Shown here: piece after piece, positions 33,949 through 43,299 of the stretch
How positions within the stretch are numbered: the first letter of the stretch is position 1
Layout of the letters: each line of letters opens with the position of its first letter
Source of the DNA: WHTK01 sp963711035
GTDB lineage: Bacteria > Chloroflexota > Dehalococcoidia > DSTF01 > WHTK01
Length of the DNA stretch: 64,000 bases
Assembly: GCA_963711035.1 (NCBI GenBank)
Contig: CAVQCN010000003.1
Span: forward strand, 620,001-684,000
Reading direction: 5' to 3'
Translations under genes and position numbers: made by a program
The notes under the pieces: model-generated
The model's database searches: none
What the model was told of the DNA's origin: nothing
What the model saw: the letters and a program-made list of their open reading frames with translations, nothing else

Positions 33949-36710
33949 ATGAACACGCGTGAAATCAGGGAGCTGTTCGTCCGCTTCTTCGAGGAGCGCG
34001 GCCATCGCAACATCCCTTCCTCCTCGCTGATCCCGCCGCCGGAGGAGCGCACGCTGCTCTTCACCAACGCCGGCATGAACCAGATGAAGCCGTACTTCAT
34101 GGGGATGGCGGAGCCGCCGCAGCGCCGCATGACGTCGATCCAGAAGTGTTTTCGCACGTCGGACATCGAGGAGGTGGGCGACAGCTCGCATTGCACCTTC
34201 TTCGAGATGCTGGGCAACTTCAGCGTGGGGGACTACTTCAAGAACGAGGTGATCCCCTGGGCCTGGGAGCTGCTGACGGAGCCGGCACCGAGAGGTATGG
34301 GCCTCTCGAAGGAGCGCATCTGGGTCACGGTCTTCGAGGAAGACGACGAGGCCTTCGAGCTCTGGCGCAAAGCCGGCGTCCCGGAGGAGCGCATCGTCCG
34401 CTTCGACGAGTCCGAGAACTACTGGTTCATGATCAAGGGCGGCGCCGGTCCCTGCGGCCCGAACACCGAGATCTACTACGACTTCGGCGTCGAGCACGGC
34501 TGCGGCCAGCCCGACTGCAAGCCGCCACTGCACACGCCGCCCGACTGCGGCCGTTTCCTGGAGATATGGAACCTCGTGTTCATGGCGCTTTACCAGGAAG
34601 AGGACGGCAAGACGCGCCGGCCGCTGCCCATGCGCAACGTCGACACCGGCGCCGGCCTCGAGCGCTGGTTGCCGGTGCTGCTGTGGCAGAACCAGGTCGA
34701 CTGGCAGGGCAACCCGAAGCAGTGGGCGCAGCCGCCCAGCATCTATGACACGGACCTCTTTCGGCCCGATCCTGGCCAAGATCACGAACTCTCGGGAATT
34801 GAATACGGACCTGTCGGCGAGACTGTCCTACCGCACCACGCGTCGAAAGAGATACATAACACTGCCATGCGCGTCGTTGCGGAGCATACTCGCGCCGCGA
34901 CGTTCCTGATTGCCGACGGCGTCATGCCGAGCAACGACGGGCGCGGCTACGTGCTGCGCCGGCATCATCCGTCGCGCCGTCTACTACGGTCGCACTGTGA
35001 CGACCGATCTGCCGGCCATCGCCGAGTCCGTCATTGAGCACATGGGGCCGCACCATCCCGGCCTGGTGGAGCAGCGCGCCGTCATTCTGGCCGTCCTCAA
35101 CGAGGAGGTGACGCGCTTCAACGAGACGGTGCAGCGCGGCGTGCAGGAGCTGAATGCTCTGCTCAGCTCTCTTTATGGCCAGACGACGGTTGTTCCCGGC
35201 GAGCGCGCCTTCTACTTCGAGTCGACGCTGGGCTTTCCCATCGAGCTCACGCGCGAGATTGCGCGCGAACGCGGCTTCACAATCGATGAGGCGGCTCTCG
35301 ACGCTGAGAGAGAGCAGCATCGCGTCGTCTCGCGCTCTGCCACCAGCTTCGAGGGCGGCGGCGAGCGCATTCAGACCTACGCCGAGCTGGGCCTGGCGCC
35401 CACCGGCTTCGTGGGCTACGAGACCACGCGCTCGCTGGGCAGCGTCGTCGCCATCGTGCTCAACGGCACGACGATCGTGCGGAGCCTCTCACCGGAGCTG
35501 GCGGCGCCGAACAAGGTCGAGATCGTCCTCGACCACACGCCCTTCTACGCCGAGGGCGGCGGCCAGGTCGGTGACCGCGGCGAGATCGTGTGGCCGGGAG
35601 GGCGCTTCGAGGTGCGAGGACACGCAGACCGTCGGCGACGGTGGCGTCATCGTCCACATGGGACGTCTCGTCGAGGGCGAGCTGCATGTCGGCGACCCGG
35701 TCGAGGGGCGCGTCGACGCGGCTCTGCGCGCCGACATCATGCGCAACCACACGGCCACGCACATCCTGCACGCGGCGCTGCGCCAGGTGCTCGGTACGCA
35801 CGCGCGGCAGGCCGGCTCGCTGGTGACGCCTGACCGCCTGCGCTTCGACTTCACCCATCTAGAGGCGATGACGCCGGAGCAGATCCGCGAGGTCGAGGCG
35901 CTGGCCAACCGGACGGTGCGCGAGAACCTGCCCGTGTCGGTCGATTACCTGAGCTACGAGCAGGCGCTCGAGAGCGGCGCCCTCGCTTTCTTCGGCGACA
36001 AGTACGCCGACACGGTGCGCGTCGTCGGCGTCTGCGACGTCGAGGGCAACGAGTGCTTCAGCAAGGAGCTTTGCGGCGGCACCCACGTGCACGCCTCCGG
36101 CGACGTCGGCGCGATCATCGTCACCGGCGAATCGTCGATCGGCGCCGGCTTGCGCCGCCTCGAGGCCGTGACGGGTCGCGCCGCCGCCGAACGCATCCGG
36201 CAGCAGGAGGAGACGTTGGCCCACCTCAGCGCATCGCTGCTCGTGCCGCCGGCCGAGATTGAAAGTCGCGTCGCCACGCTGAAGCAGGAGATCGAGGAAC
36301 TGCAGCGCAGCGTGCGCAACCTGGAGCGCCGTCTGGCGCGCGGCGACGCCGATTCGTTGCTGGCGTCGGCGCAGAAGGTCGGCGACGTCAACGTGCTCGT
36401 GGCGCGTGCGGGCGAGGCGCCCAACGCCGACTTCCTGCGTGAGCTGGGCGACGGCCTCAAGGCAAAGCTGGGCGAGGCCGTGTTGCTGCTCGCGGCGACG
36501 GTCGAAGGCAAGCCCTCCTTCCTGGCCATGGCCACGCCTGGCGTAGCAAAGCGCTGCCCGGCCGGCGATGTCGTGCGAACGGCGGCGCGCGAGGCGGGCG
36601 GCGGTGGCGGCGGCCGGCCGGAGTTGGCCCAGGGCGGGGGCACCGACACAGGCAAGATCGACGCGGCGCTGGCGGCGGCGAAGAAGCTGATCGAGGAGAA
36701 GCTGGCCTGA
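33949..36710 (+). pseudogene. alaS: Alanyl-tRNA synthetase, frame broken twice by one base
   Basis: Three consecutive frames together encode a complete AlaRS of about 919 residues. The aminoacylation core begins RELFVRFFEERGHRNIPSSSLIP. The first break is at GYVLRR, where dropping one C near 34963 restores IIRRAVYYGR. The second is at RFEVR, where dropping one G near 35618 restores DTQTVGDGGVIVHMGRL. The editing domain then follows with NHTATHILHAALR and CGGTHVHASGDVG, and a C-Ala domain ends the protein. AlaRS is essential, so two independent one-base gains strongly suggest sequence errors. No T-box is visible in the 91 bases upstream. Confidence 0.92.
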
Positions 36711-36840
36711 CCAGTGCACAGTGCAAAGCACATAGCGCAGGGGTGGCGGAAGCGCCTCTCTGAACTTGGCGCTTCTGCACATTGCCGTCTGCGCTCTTAA
36801 CAGACGTGCGGCGCAGGTCGGCTATCATGAGGCGGGATAT

Positions 36841-37299
36841 TTGGCTTCAGAGTGGCGGGGCAGAATTCTGGGGCTGGACGCAGGTGATCGGCGCATAGGC
36901 GTCGCAATCTCCGATCCGGACCGTCATTTCGCACTCCCCCTGCGCAGCATCGAACGCAACGGCCACGAGTTCGACGCCATCGGAAGCCTGGTCCGCGACG
37001 AGGAGGTGACCGAGGTGGTGGTTGGACTGCCGCTCTCGCTCAGCGGCGAGTCGGGCAAGCAGGCCCAGTCGGCGACCGCATTCGCCGACGATCTGGCTGC
37101 CCGCCTGCAGCTGCCCGTCCACCTCTGGGACGAACGCCTCTCGACGCAGGAAGCGATCCGCATGGGTCAGGGTGAGCGTCGGGGCGGGCGCGGCTCCCGC
37201 CAGCGCGGCCCCCAGATCGACGTCGACGCCATGGCGGCTTCGATCATCCTGCAGGCATACCTCGACCGGCAGCGGCTGGCAGGGCCGTCCGCCGAATGA
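36841..37299 (+). CDS. ruvX: RuvX/YqgF family pre-16S rRNA nuclease
   Basis: 152 aa. RNase H-like fold with ILGLDAGDRRIGVAISDP (first catalytic aspartate), VVVGLPLSLSGESGKQAQ, and the C-terminal WDERLSTQEA and DVDAMAASIILQAYLD. The family matures the 16S rRNA 5' end and was earlier proposed as a Holliday junction resolvase. TTG at 36841 is the likely start; a TATCAT element at 36823-36828 lies twelve bases upstream, and residues encoded further upstream are not conserved. The stop overlaps the mltG ATG (ATGA). Confidence 0.9.
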   Translation: MASEWRGRILGLDAGDRRIGVAISDPDRHFALPLRSIERNGHEFDAIGSLVRDEEVTEVVVGLPLSLSGESGKQAQSATAFADDLAARLQLPVHLWDERLSTQEAIRMGQGERRGGRGSRQRGPQIDVDAMAASIILQAYLDRQRLAGPSAE

Positions 37300-38382
37300 G
37301 GGACCAGAACGGGCTCATCGGCTCGGCTATCGTGGGCGTGGCGCTGGCCATCGTCCTGGGAGCCGCCGCGTTCGTCATCCTGGGCTCGCCGGGCGCCGTG
37401 CCGCGCTCCGGCACCAAGATCGCGACCGCCAGCAGCAGCACCGACCCCGTATACATCGACGTCGTGGCCGGCGATACGGCCGCCAGCATCGGCCAGCGGC
37501 TGCAGGACGCGCACATCATCGCCAGCGCTAGCTCCTTCAAGCGTCTGGCGACGATGACCGGCGTCGATGCGCACCTGGCGGCGGGCGAGTACGAGTTCGA
37601 GCCCGGCACCAGCGCTCTCGATGCCCTGGTGCGCATCCGCGACGGCCTCACGGCCGCCCGCATCGTCACGATCCCCGAGGGCATGCGCATCGAGCAGGTC
37701 GCGGAGTCTGCTGCAGCAGCGCGGCATCGTCAGCGCCGACGACTTCCTGGCCGCCGCCAACTCGATCGCCAGCACGGGTACGCAGATCGACACGGACCTG
37801 CTCAGCGACCGGCCAACGTCGGCGACGCTGGAGGGCTACATCTTCCCGGCGACGTACAGCTTCGACCGCAACGTCACGGCGAACCAGGTCGTGCTCATGA
37901 TGGTGCAGGCGCTGTCCGACCGCTTCACGCCGGAGCTGCGGCAGGAGGCCCGCAACGAGGGCCTCGACCTGCACCAGGTGCTGACCCTCGCCTCGATCGT
38001 GCAACGCGAAGACGTGCTGCCGGAGGAGATGCCGGTCATCGCCAGCGTGTACCTGAACCGCCTCGCGATCGACATGCCGTTGCAGGCTGACCCGACGGTT
38101 CAGTACGCGCTCACGGCCCGGCCGGGCGACGTGCAGGAGTACGGCTGGTGGAAGAAGTCGCTCTCGCTGGACGACCTGAAGTACGACTCCTCCTATAATA
38201 CGTACGTCAAGAACGGGTTGCCGCCCGGCCCGATCGCCAATCCCGGCATGGCGGCCATTATGGCGGTCATTCATCCCGCCAAGACGAATTACCTCTACTT
38301 CGTGGCTCGCAACGACGGCAGCCACGCCTTCGCGGAGACTTTTGAGGAGCACGAGGCCAACGTCCAGAAGTACCAGCCCTGA
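37296..38382 (+). pseudogene. mltG: Endolytic transglycosylase MltG, frame broken by one base
   Basis: About 361 residues when two frames are joined. The first gives the N-terminal anchor (LIGSAIVGVALAIVLGAAAFVIL), a LysM-like region (VVAGDTAASIGQRLQDAHII) and TIPEGMRIEQVAE. The second gives LLQQRGIVSADDFL, then the catalytic LTLASIVQREDVLPEEMPVIASVYLNRL, with the active glutamate in VQRED, and YNTYVKNGLPPGPIANPG. Dropping the T at 37707 unites them. MltG cuts nascent peptidoglycan strands. It overlaps ruvX by four bases, and aroE begins before its end. Confidence 0.9.
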
Positions 38383-39256
38383 GCAAGCGACGACCTCGCG
38401 CGGGCTCTTCGCGATCATCGGTTATCCCATCGGCCACTCGATGTCGCCGGCCATTTACCGCGCGGCGTTTCTGGCGATGGGCATGGACGTCGGCTACGAG
38501 GCGTGGGCGGTGCCGCCGGGAGATGTCGAAAGCGCTGTCCGGCGCCTGCGTGGCGACGACGTGCTCGGCCTCAACGTGACGGTGCCGCACAAGCAGGCCG
38601 TCATTCCCTTCCTGGACGAGGTGGACCCCGCCGCGCGGGCGATCGGCGCCGTCAACTGCATCATCAAGCGAGACGGACGTCTCGTCGGCTTCAACACGGA
38701 CAAGGCCGGTTACATCCAGTCGCTGCGCGCCGCGGGCTGCGAGCCGCGCGGCGCGCGCGTCGTCGTATTGGGTGTCGGCGGGTCCTCACGGGCTGTTTGC
38801 GTCGGACTCGTGGAGGCTGGTGCCGCCTCGATCACGCTGGCGGGACGTTCGCCGGAGCGCGTCCTGGCGCTCGCCGAGCACCTCGGCGAGCTCGCGCCAG
38901 CCGGCCGCGTCGTGCAGACGGCAGGGTGGCTGGACGAGGCCTGCGTCGCTGCCCTCGGTGAGGCCGATCTGCTGGTCAATTGCACACCGGTGGGTATGAT
39001 CCATACGGCGCACGAGCACGAATCGCCGCTGCCGGCCTCGTTGCTGCGATCCGGGTTGTGGGTCTCGGACCTGGTCTACAACCCGGTGCAGACCGTCTTG
39101 TTGAAGGACGCTGCAGCCGCCGGGGCGCATCCGGTCGCAGGCCTCGAAATGCTGGTGCTGCAGGCGGCCGAATGTGTGCATCTATGGACGGGTCGGGAGC
39201 CGCCAGTCGACATAATGAGGACGGCGGCACGCAAAGCGATGGGACTGGAGGACTGA
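38342..39256 (+). CDS. aroE: Shikimate dehydrogenase
   Basis: 304 aa by the TTG at 38342. The substrate domain begins with FAIIGYPIGHSMSPAIYRAAF, includes the catalytic lysine in LNVTVPHKQAVIPF, and VNCIIKRDGRLVGFNTDKAGY. The NADP domain has VLGVGGSSRAVCVGL and the C-terminal ends TAARKAMGLED. It reduces 3-dehydroshikimate. The start is uncertain: the TTG overlaps mltG by 41 bases and gives a 20-residue unconserved leader. No ATG or GTG is available in frame; a start near the mltG stop (CTGAGC) would require a base change. Confidence 0.9.
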   Translation: MRSTRPTSRSTSPEQATTSRGLFAIIGYPIGHSMSPAIYRAAFLAMGMDVGYEAWAVPPGDVESAVRRLRGDDVLGLNVTVPHKQAVIPFLDEVDPAARAIGAVNCIIKRDGRLVGFNTDKAGYIQSLRAAGCEPRGARVVVLGVGGSSRAVCVGLVEAGAASITLAGRSPERVLALAEHLGELAPAGRVVQTAGWLDEACVAALGEADLLVNCTPVGMIHTAHEHESPLPASLLRSGLWVSDLVYNPVQTVLLKDAAAAGAHPVAGLEMLVLQAAECVHLWTGREPPVDIMRTAARKAMGLED

Positions 39257-39260
39257 AGCC

Positions 39261-39920
39261 ATGATGACGTACGGAATCATCGTTGTCCTGATCATCATGG
39301 TGCTCGTCGCCTATGTCATCGTGCAGGAGACGCGGGCGCAGCTGCACTGGCGCGGCCTGGCCGAATCCGGAGACATCGACGCCATCCGCGAGCTCATCGA
39401 GGTCGAGGTCGAACACTGGCATACGTCGCGGGTTCCCAAGGGCACGCCGGCGCTGCTCTGGCACGGCGTGCAGACCGCCGAGCTGCTGGACGTTACGCCC
39501 GACGGCGCCCGCCTCAGCTGCGACGCGGAGGGCGAGTACATGCTTTCCGGCGGCCGGCGCGTGGAGAGCAGCAGCGCGCTCGATGAGGGCAAGAAGGTCA
39601 CTATGAAGCTGGCCGAGATGGCGCTGTACGACGTGCCCAACGTGAAGCTCGACCACGTCCAGATCGACGTATACACTTCCTTCCGAGACGACTCCGGCAA
39701 GGCGGATACGCGCTGCATTCTCAGCACTCTGGTCAAGCGCCGCCAGGTTGAGCTGGTGGACTGGGACGAGATGGCAGCGAACGATTTCGTCAGCCTCAAC
39801 GAGGGTCGTTTCGCGGAGCAGACGAACGGCGCCCTGCACGCCGTGGAGCCGCTGCCCTGGGTTGCCGCCGAGCCGGCAAGGAGTAACGAAGATGCACTTC
39901 CGCTTCCTGACGGCGGGTGA
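39261..39920 (+). CDS. Unknown protein with N-terminal membrane anchor in the aro cluster
   Basis: 219 aa. One N-terminal membrane helix (IIVVLIIMVLVAYVIV, residues 6-21) is followed by a soluble domain of alternating short strands and helices, with no recognisable motif: VEHWHTSRVPKGTPALLWHGVQTAELLDV, YMLSGGRRVESSSALDEGKKVTMKLAEMALYD, in parts. I do not recognise the family. It starts four bases after the aroE stop, and its 3' end overlaps aroC by 29 bases, so it is part of the shikimate operon. The role could be unrelated to aromatic synthesis. Confidence 0.7.
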   Translation: MMTYGIIVVLIIMVLVAYVIVQETRAQLHWRGLAESGDIDAIRELIEVEVEHWHTSRVPKGTPALLWHGVQTAELLDVTPDGARLSCDAEGEYMLSGGRRVESSSALDEGKKVTMKLAEMALYDVPNVKLDHVQIDVYTSFRDDSGKADTRCILSTLVKRRQVELVDWDEMAANDFVSLNEGRFAEQTNGALHAVEPLPWVAAEPARSNEDALPLPDGG

Positions 39921-41082
39921 ATCGCACGGTAAGGGGCTCCTCGTCATCGTCGAGGGCGTGCCCGCCGGCCTCCCTCTAAGCGAGGCCTACATCGCCAAGC
40001 ACCTGCGTCGCCGCCAGCAGGGTTACGGCCGCGGCAAGCGTCAGCAGATCGAGCAGGATTTCGCCGAGATCGTCAGCGGCGTGCGCCACGGCCTGACGAT
40101 GGGTGGCCCCATCGGCCTGCGCATCGAGAACCGCGACTGGAACAACGCCAACTGGCAGAAGCGCATGGCAATCGAGCCCGTCGAAGAGGAGATCGAGCGT
40201 CTGACGGCGATGCGTCCCGGCCACACCGACCTGGCCGGCTCCGTGAAGTACGGCCTGGACGACGTGCGGCCCGTACTGGAGCGCTCCAGCGCCCGCGAAA
40301 CGGCGGCACGCGTCGCTGCGTCTTCGATCGCGCGACGCTACATCGAGGAGTTCGGCGGAGCGGTGCACAGCCACACGGTGGCGGTCGGTGAGGTGGAGGC
40401 CAGTGTCCCCGAGCGCTTCGATTGGGACCGCATCGAGGATTCGCCCGTGCGCTGTGCGGACCCCGGTGTCGAGGCGAGCATGATCGCGCGCATCGACCAG
40501 GCTCGCGAGACGCACGATACGGTCGGCGGCATCTTCGAGGTGCGCGCCTCGGGCATGCCTATTGGCCTCGGCAGCTTCGTGCAGTGGGATCGCAAGCTGG
40601 ACGGGCGCCTCGCACAGGCCGTTATGAGCATGCAGGCGGTCAAGGGCGTCGAGATCGGCGGCGGCTTCACAACGGCGCGGCTGCCCGGCTCGCAGGTGCA
40701 GGACGTCATCCTGCCGCGCGGGCAGTGGGGCGATCGCCCCTGGGTGCACGCCAGCAACCGCGCGGGCGGCATGGAGGGCGGCGTCACCAACGGCGAGGAC
40801 GTCGTCGTGCGCGGCGCTCTGAAGCCGATATCGACGCTGCCGCGCCCATTGCCCACCGCAGACCTGATCACGGCCGAGCTCACAGACGCCTTCTACGAGC
40901 GCTCTGACGTCTGCGTCGTGCCCGCGGCGGGTGTCATCGGCGAAGCGATGGTGTCGATCATCCTGGCCGATGCCATGCTGGAGAAGTTCGGCGGCGACCA
41001 CCTTAACGAAGCCAGGCGCAACTTCGAGACCTACATGAAAACGATCGGGCCGCGAGGCGACTATCCCTCGCTCTTCGAATGA
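39892..41082 (+). CDS. aroC: Chorismate synthase
   Basis: 396 aa. Signatures are FRFLTAGESHGKGLLVIVEG at the start, RRRQQGYGRGKRQQIEQD, the GHTDLAGSVKYG segment, and the conserved RSSARETAARVAASSIARRYIE. FMN and EPSP contacts are preserved. It makes chorismate from EPSP using reduced FMN. The ATG at 39892 follows AAGGAG at a good distance. The stop codon overlaps the aroKB start (ATGA). Confidence 0.95.
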   Translation: MHFRFLTAGESHGKGLLVIVEGVPAGLPLSEAYIAKHLRRRQQGYGRGKRQQIEQDFAEIVSGVRHGLTMGGPIGLRIENRDWNNANWQKRMAIEPVEEEIERLTAMRPGHTDLAGSVKYGLDDVRPVLERSSARETAARVAASSIARRYIEEFGGAVHSHTVAVGEVEASVPERFDWDRIEDSPVRCADPGVEASMIARIDQARETHDTVGGIFEVRASGMPIGLGSFVQWDRKLDGRLAQAVMSMQAVKGVEIGGGFTTARLPGSQVQDVILPRGQWGDRPWVHASNRAGGMEGGVTNGEDVVVRGALKPISTLPRPLPTADLITAELTDAFYERSDVCVVPAAGVIGEAMVSIILADAMLEKFGGDHLNEARRNFETYMKTIGPRGDYPSLFE

Positions 41083-42776
41083 GCGCTCCGCTTCGCATCA
41101 CGCTGATGGGTTTCTCGGGTACTGGCAAGTCGGCGGTCGCCGACTTGCTGGCGGAGGAGCTGGGCTGGGACGCCGTCGACACGGACGACGTCATCATCCT
41201 GGCGGCGGGCAAGACGATCCCGCAGATTTTCGCCGAGGAGGGCGAGCTGGCCTTCCGCCGCCGCGAAGCAGCCGCCATCGCCGACCTCGAGGAGCTCGAC
41301 CGCAGCGTCGTCGCGATCGGCGGCGGCGCCACGCTGCTGGACCAGACGCGGCGCAGCATTGCGGAGAGCGGCATCATCGTGTGCCTCGAGGCGACGCCGG
41401 AGACGATCGCGGCGCGTCTCGCCAAGACGGAGGGTGGCGAAGAGCGGCCGCTCCTTGCCGAAGCCGACCCTCTGGTCCGCATCATGAAGCTCAAGAGTCA
41501 GCGCGCTTCGTTGTATGCGCTGGCCGACTTCACGATTCATACTGACGCGCTGACGGCGGAGGACGTGGCGGCGGAGATCGCCGCCTGGTACACCGCGCAC
41601 GCCGACAAGGTCTTCGACCGGCCGGGCCGCGTTGAAGGACTGAGCCGGACGCCGCCTGGCCTGTCGCCGATAATCGATGCGCCCCGCGCGGCCGCGATCG
41701 TGCGTACGGCGTCGGGCGAGTACCCCGCCTACGTCGATTGGGGTGCACTGGAGGAGCTCGGAGCGCACACGCAGCGCGCCACGAACGCGCGTCGCGCCTT
41801 CGTGCTCTCCGACGACAAGGTCCTCGCGCTGTGGGGCGAGACTGCGATCAGCAGCCTGCGCGAGGCCGGCATCGAGACCGTAAGCCTGGCGCTGCCGCCC
41901 GGCGATGGCACCAAGAGCCTCGAGACCGCCTCGCAAGTTTACGACTGGCTGGCGGAGAACCGGGCGGAGCGCCGCGACGTCATCGTGGGACTCGGCGGCG
42001 GTATGGTTACCGACTTCGCGGGCTTCGTCGCCGCGACGTATCTGCGCGGCATGCCGGTGGTGCAGGCGCCGACCAGCCTGCTGGGCATGGTCGATGCGTC
42101 GATCGGCGGCAAGACGGCCGTCAACCACGCCGGCGCCAAGAACATCGTCGGCGCCTTCTACCAGCCACGCGCCGTCGTCGCCGACGTGGCGACGCTGCAG
42201 ACGCTGCCGCGCCGAGAGCTGGTCGAAGGCATGGGTGAGGTGATCAAGCACGCCTTGATCCGCGACCCGGACCTGCTCGTCCTGCTGGAGGACCGCCTGG
42301 AGCGCGTCCTGGCGTTGGAGCCGGCTCTGACGACCGAGGTCGTGGCGCGCAACATCAGGATCAAGGCGTCCGTCGTCAGCGAGGACGAACGCGAGACGGG
42401 CGGCGTGCGCGAGCTGCTGAACTACGGCCACACGTTGGGGCACGCCTTCGAGGCGGCGGGCGGCTACGAGGCGCTGCTGCACGGCGAGGCGGTGAGCGCC
42501 GGCATGATGGCAGCGGCGGAAATCGGTCAGCGCGCCGGTATCACACCGCGACCTCTCGTCGAGCGACAACGGGCACTGATCGAGCGCGCCGGCCTTCCCC
42601 TGCGACCGCCGCACGGCCTGGACCCCGCGCGGGTGCGGGCGGCGCTGGCGCTGGACAAGAAGATCATCTCTGGCGGTCAGCGCTGGGTGCTGCTGGAGGA
42701 CGTCGGCCGGCCGGTCGTGCGCTCCGACATCAGCCGCGCCATCGTCGAAAGCGTAATGAACGAGTACCTGGACTGA
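41079..42776 (+). CDS. aroKB: Bifunctional shikimate kinase / 3-dehydroquinate synthase
   Basis: 565 aa, two enzymes in one chain. Residues 1-170 are shikimate kinase, with P-loop GFSGTGKS (11-18), DTDD and the GGGATL shikimate loop. Residues about 205-565 are dehydroquinate synthase: VIVGLGGGMVTDFAGFVAATYLRG, PTSLLGMVDASIGGKTAVNH, and metal ligands in GEVIKH, NYGHTLGHAFE and HGEAVSAG. The two steps are not consecutive in the pathway. Similar AroKB fusions are known, for example in Thermotoga. The start overlaps aroC and the TGA overlaps the acylphosphatase CTG start. Confidence 0.95.
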   Translation: MSAPLRITLMGFSGTGKSAVADLLAEELGWDAVDTDDVIILAAGKTIPQIFAEEGELAFRRREAAAIADLEELDRSVVAIGGGATLLDQTRRSIAESGIIVCLEATPETIAARLAKTEGGEERPLLAEADPLVRIMKLKSQRASLYALADFTIHTDALTAEDVAAEIAAWYTAHADKVFDRPGRVEGLSRTPPGLSPIIDAPRAAAIVRTASGEYPAYVDWGALEELGAHTQRATNARRAFVLSDDKVLALWGETAISSLREAGIETVSLALPPGDGTKSLETASQVYDWLAENRAERRDVIVGLGGGMVTDFAGFVAATYLRGMPVVQAPTSLLGMVDASIGGKTAVNHAGAKNIVGAFYQPRAVVADVATLQTLPRRELVEGMGEVIKHALIRDPDLLVLLEDRLERVLALEPALTTEVVARNIRIKASVVSEDERETGGVRELLNYGHTLGHAFEAAGGYEALLHGEAVSAGMMAAAEIGQRAGITPRPLVERQRALIERAGLPLRPPHGLDPARVRAALALDKKIISGGQRWVLLEDVGRPVVRSDISRAIVESVMNEYLD

Positions 42777-43060
42777 GCGAGGCCACGCCCGCCGCTCTGC
42801 GTGCTTTGATACGAGGCCGCACTCAGGGTGTAGGCTTTCGCGCCTTCGTCCGCGACCACGCCCGTTCGCTAGGCCTGACCGGCATCGCCCGTAACCTGAG
42901 CGACGGCGTCACCGTCGAGGTCATCGCCGAAGGGCCGCGCGACGCGCTCGAGCTGCTGCTAGCGTCGCTGCGTCAGGGCCCGCCGATGGCGTACGTCGAG
43001 CGGGTGGACGCGCTGTGGCGCGAGGCGACGGGTGGTTACGCAGGCTTCGGCACCGGATAG
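42773..43060 (+). CDS. acyP: Acylphosphatase
   Basis: 95 aa if started at CTG 42773. It contains the catalytic arginine in GRTQGVGFRAFV and the catalytic asparagine in ARNLSDGVTVEVIAEG, so both active residues are present. The enzyme hydrolyses acyl phosphates. The CTG overlaps the aroKB TGA (CTGA), just as in truB after rbfA. A TTG at 42806 is possible but removes the LRALI strand that precedes the phosphate loop in the family. No ATG or GTG exists in frame. The association with aro genes may be only operonic. Confidence 0.85.
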   Translation: MSEATPAALRALIRGRTQGVGFRAFVRDHARSLGLTGIARNLSDGVTVEVIAEGPRDALELLLASLRQGPPMAYVERVDALWREATGGYAGFGTG

Positions 43061-43216
43061 CGAGGCATTTTCGCCGCGACGCACATGGAGCGACGGCATT
43101 ATGGGCCGCCTCCGCTCATCCTGGAAGGACCCGGATCTGCGGAGAGGCGCTCGAAGGATGGGCCGACTGCTAGGAGTACGCGGAAACGCTCCGTCTGGTG
43201 AGAACCGGACCGTCCA

Positions 43217-43244
43217 GGGACGGAGCTGAAGCTGCGTCCCTACG
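43217..43244 (+). repeat. Dispersed hairpin repeat, family A copy 2
   Basis: 28 bases identical to the inverted copy at 27257-27284. It lies in the 239-base gap between the convergent acylphosphatase and moeA genes. No other gene is supported in that gap. Confidence 0.7.
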
Positions 43245-43299
43245 TTTCGGGGCGAAGTACGACGCCTCAGCCTTCAGGCCGAGGTGCGACCGAGGCTCC

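Noticed and set aside
43101..43229. 42-aa frame (MGRLRSSWKDPDLRR...) between acylphosphatase and moeA
   Set aside because: Its end is formed by the family A repeat, there is no ribosome site, and the slight resemblance to a SecY N-terminus is too short to trust.
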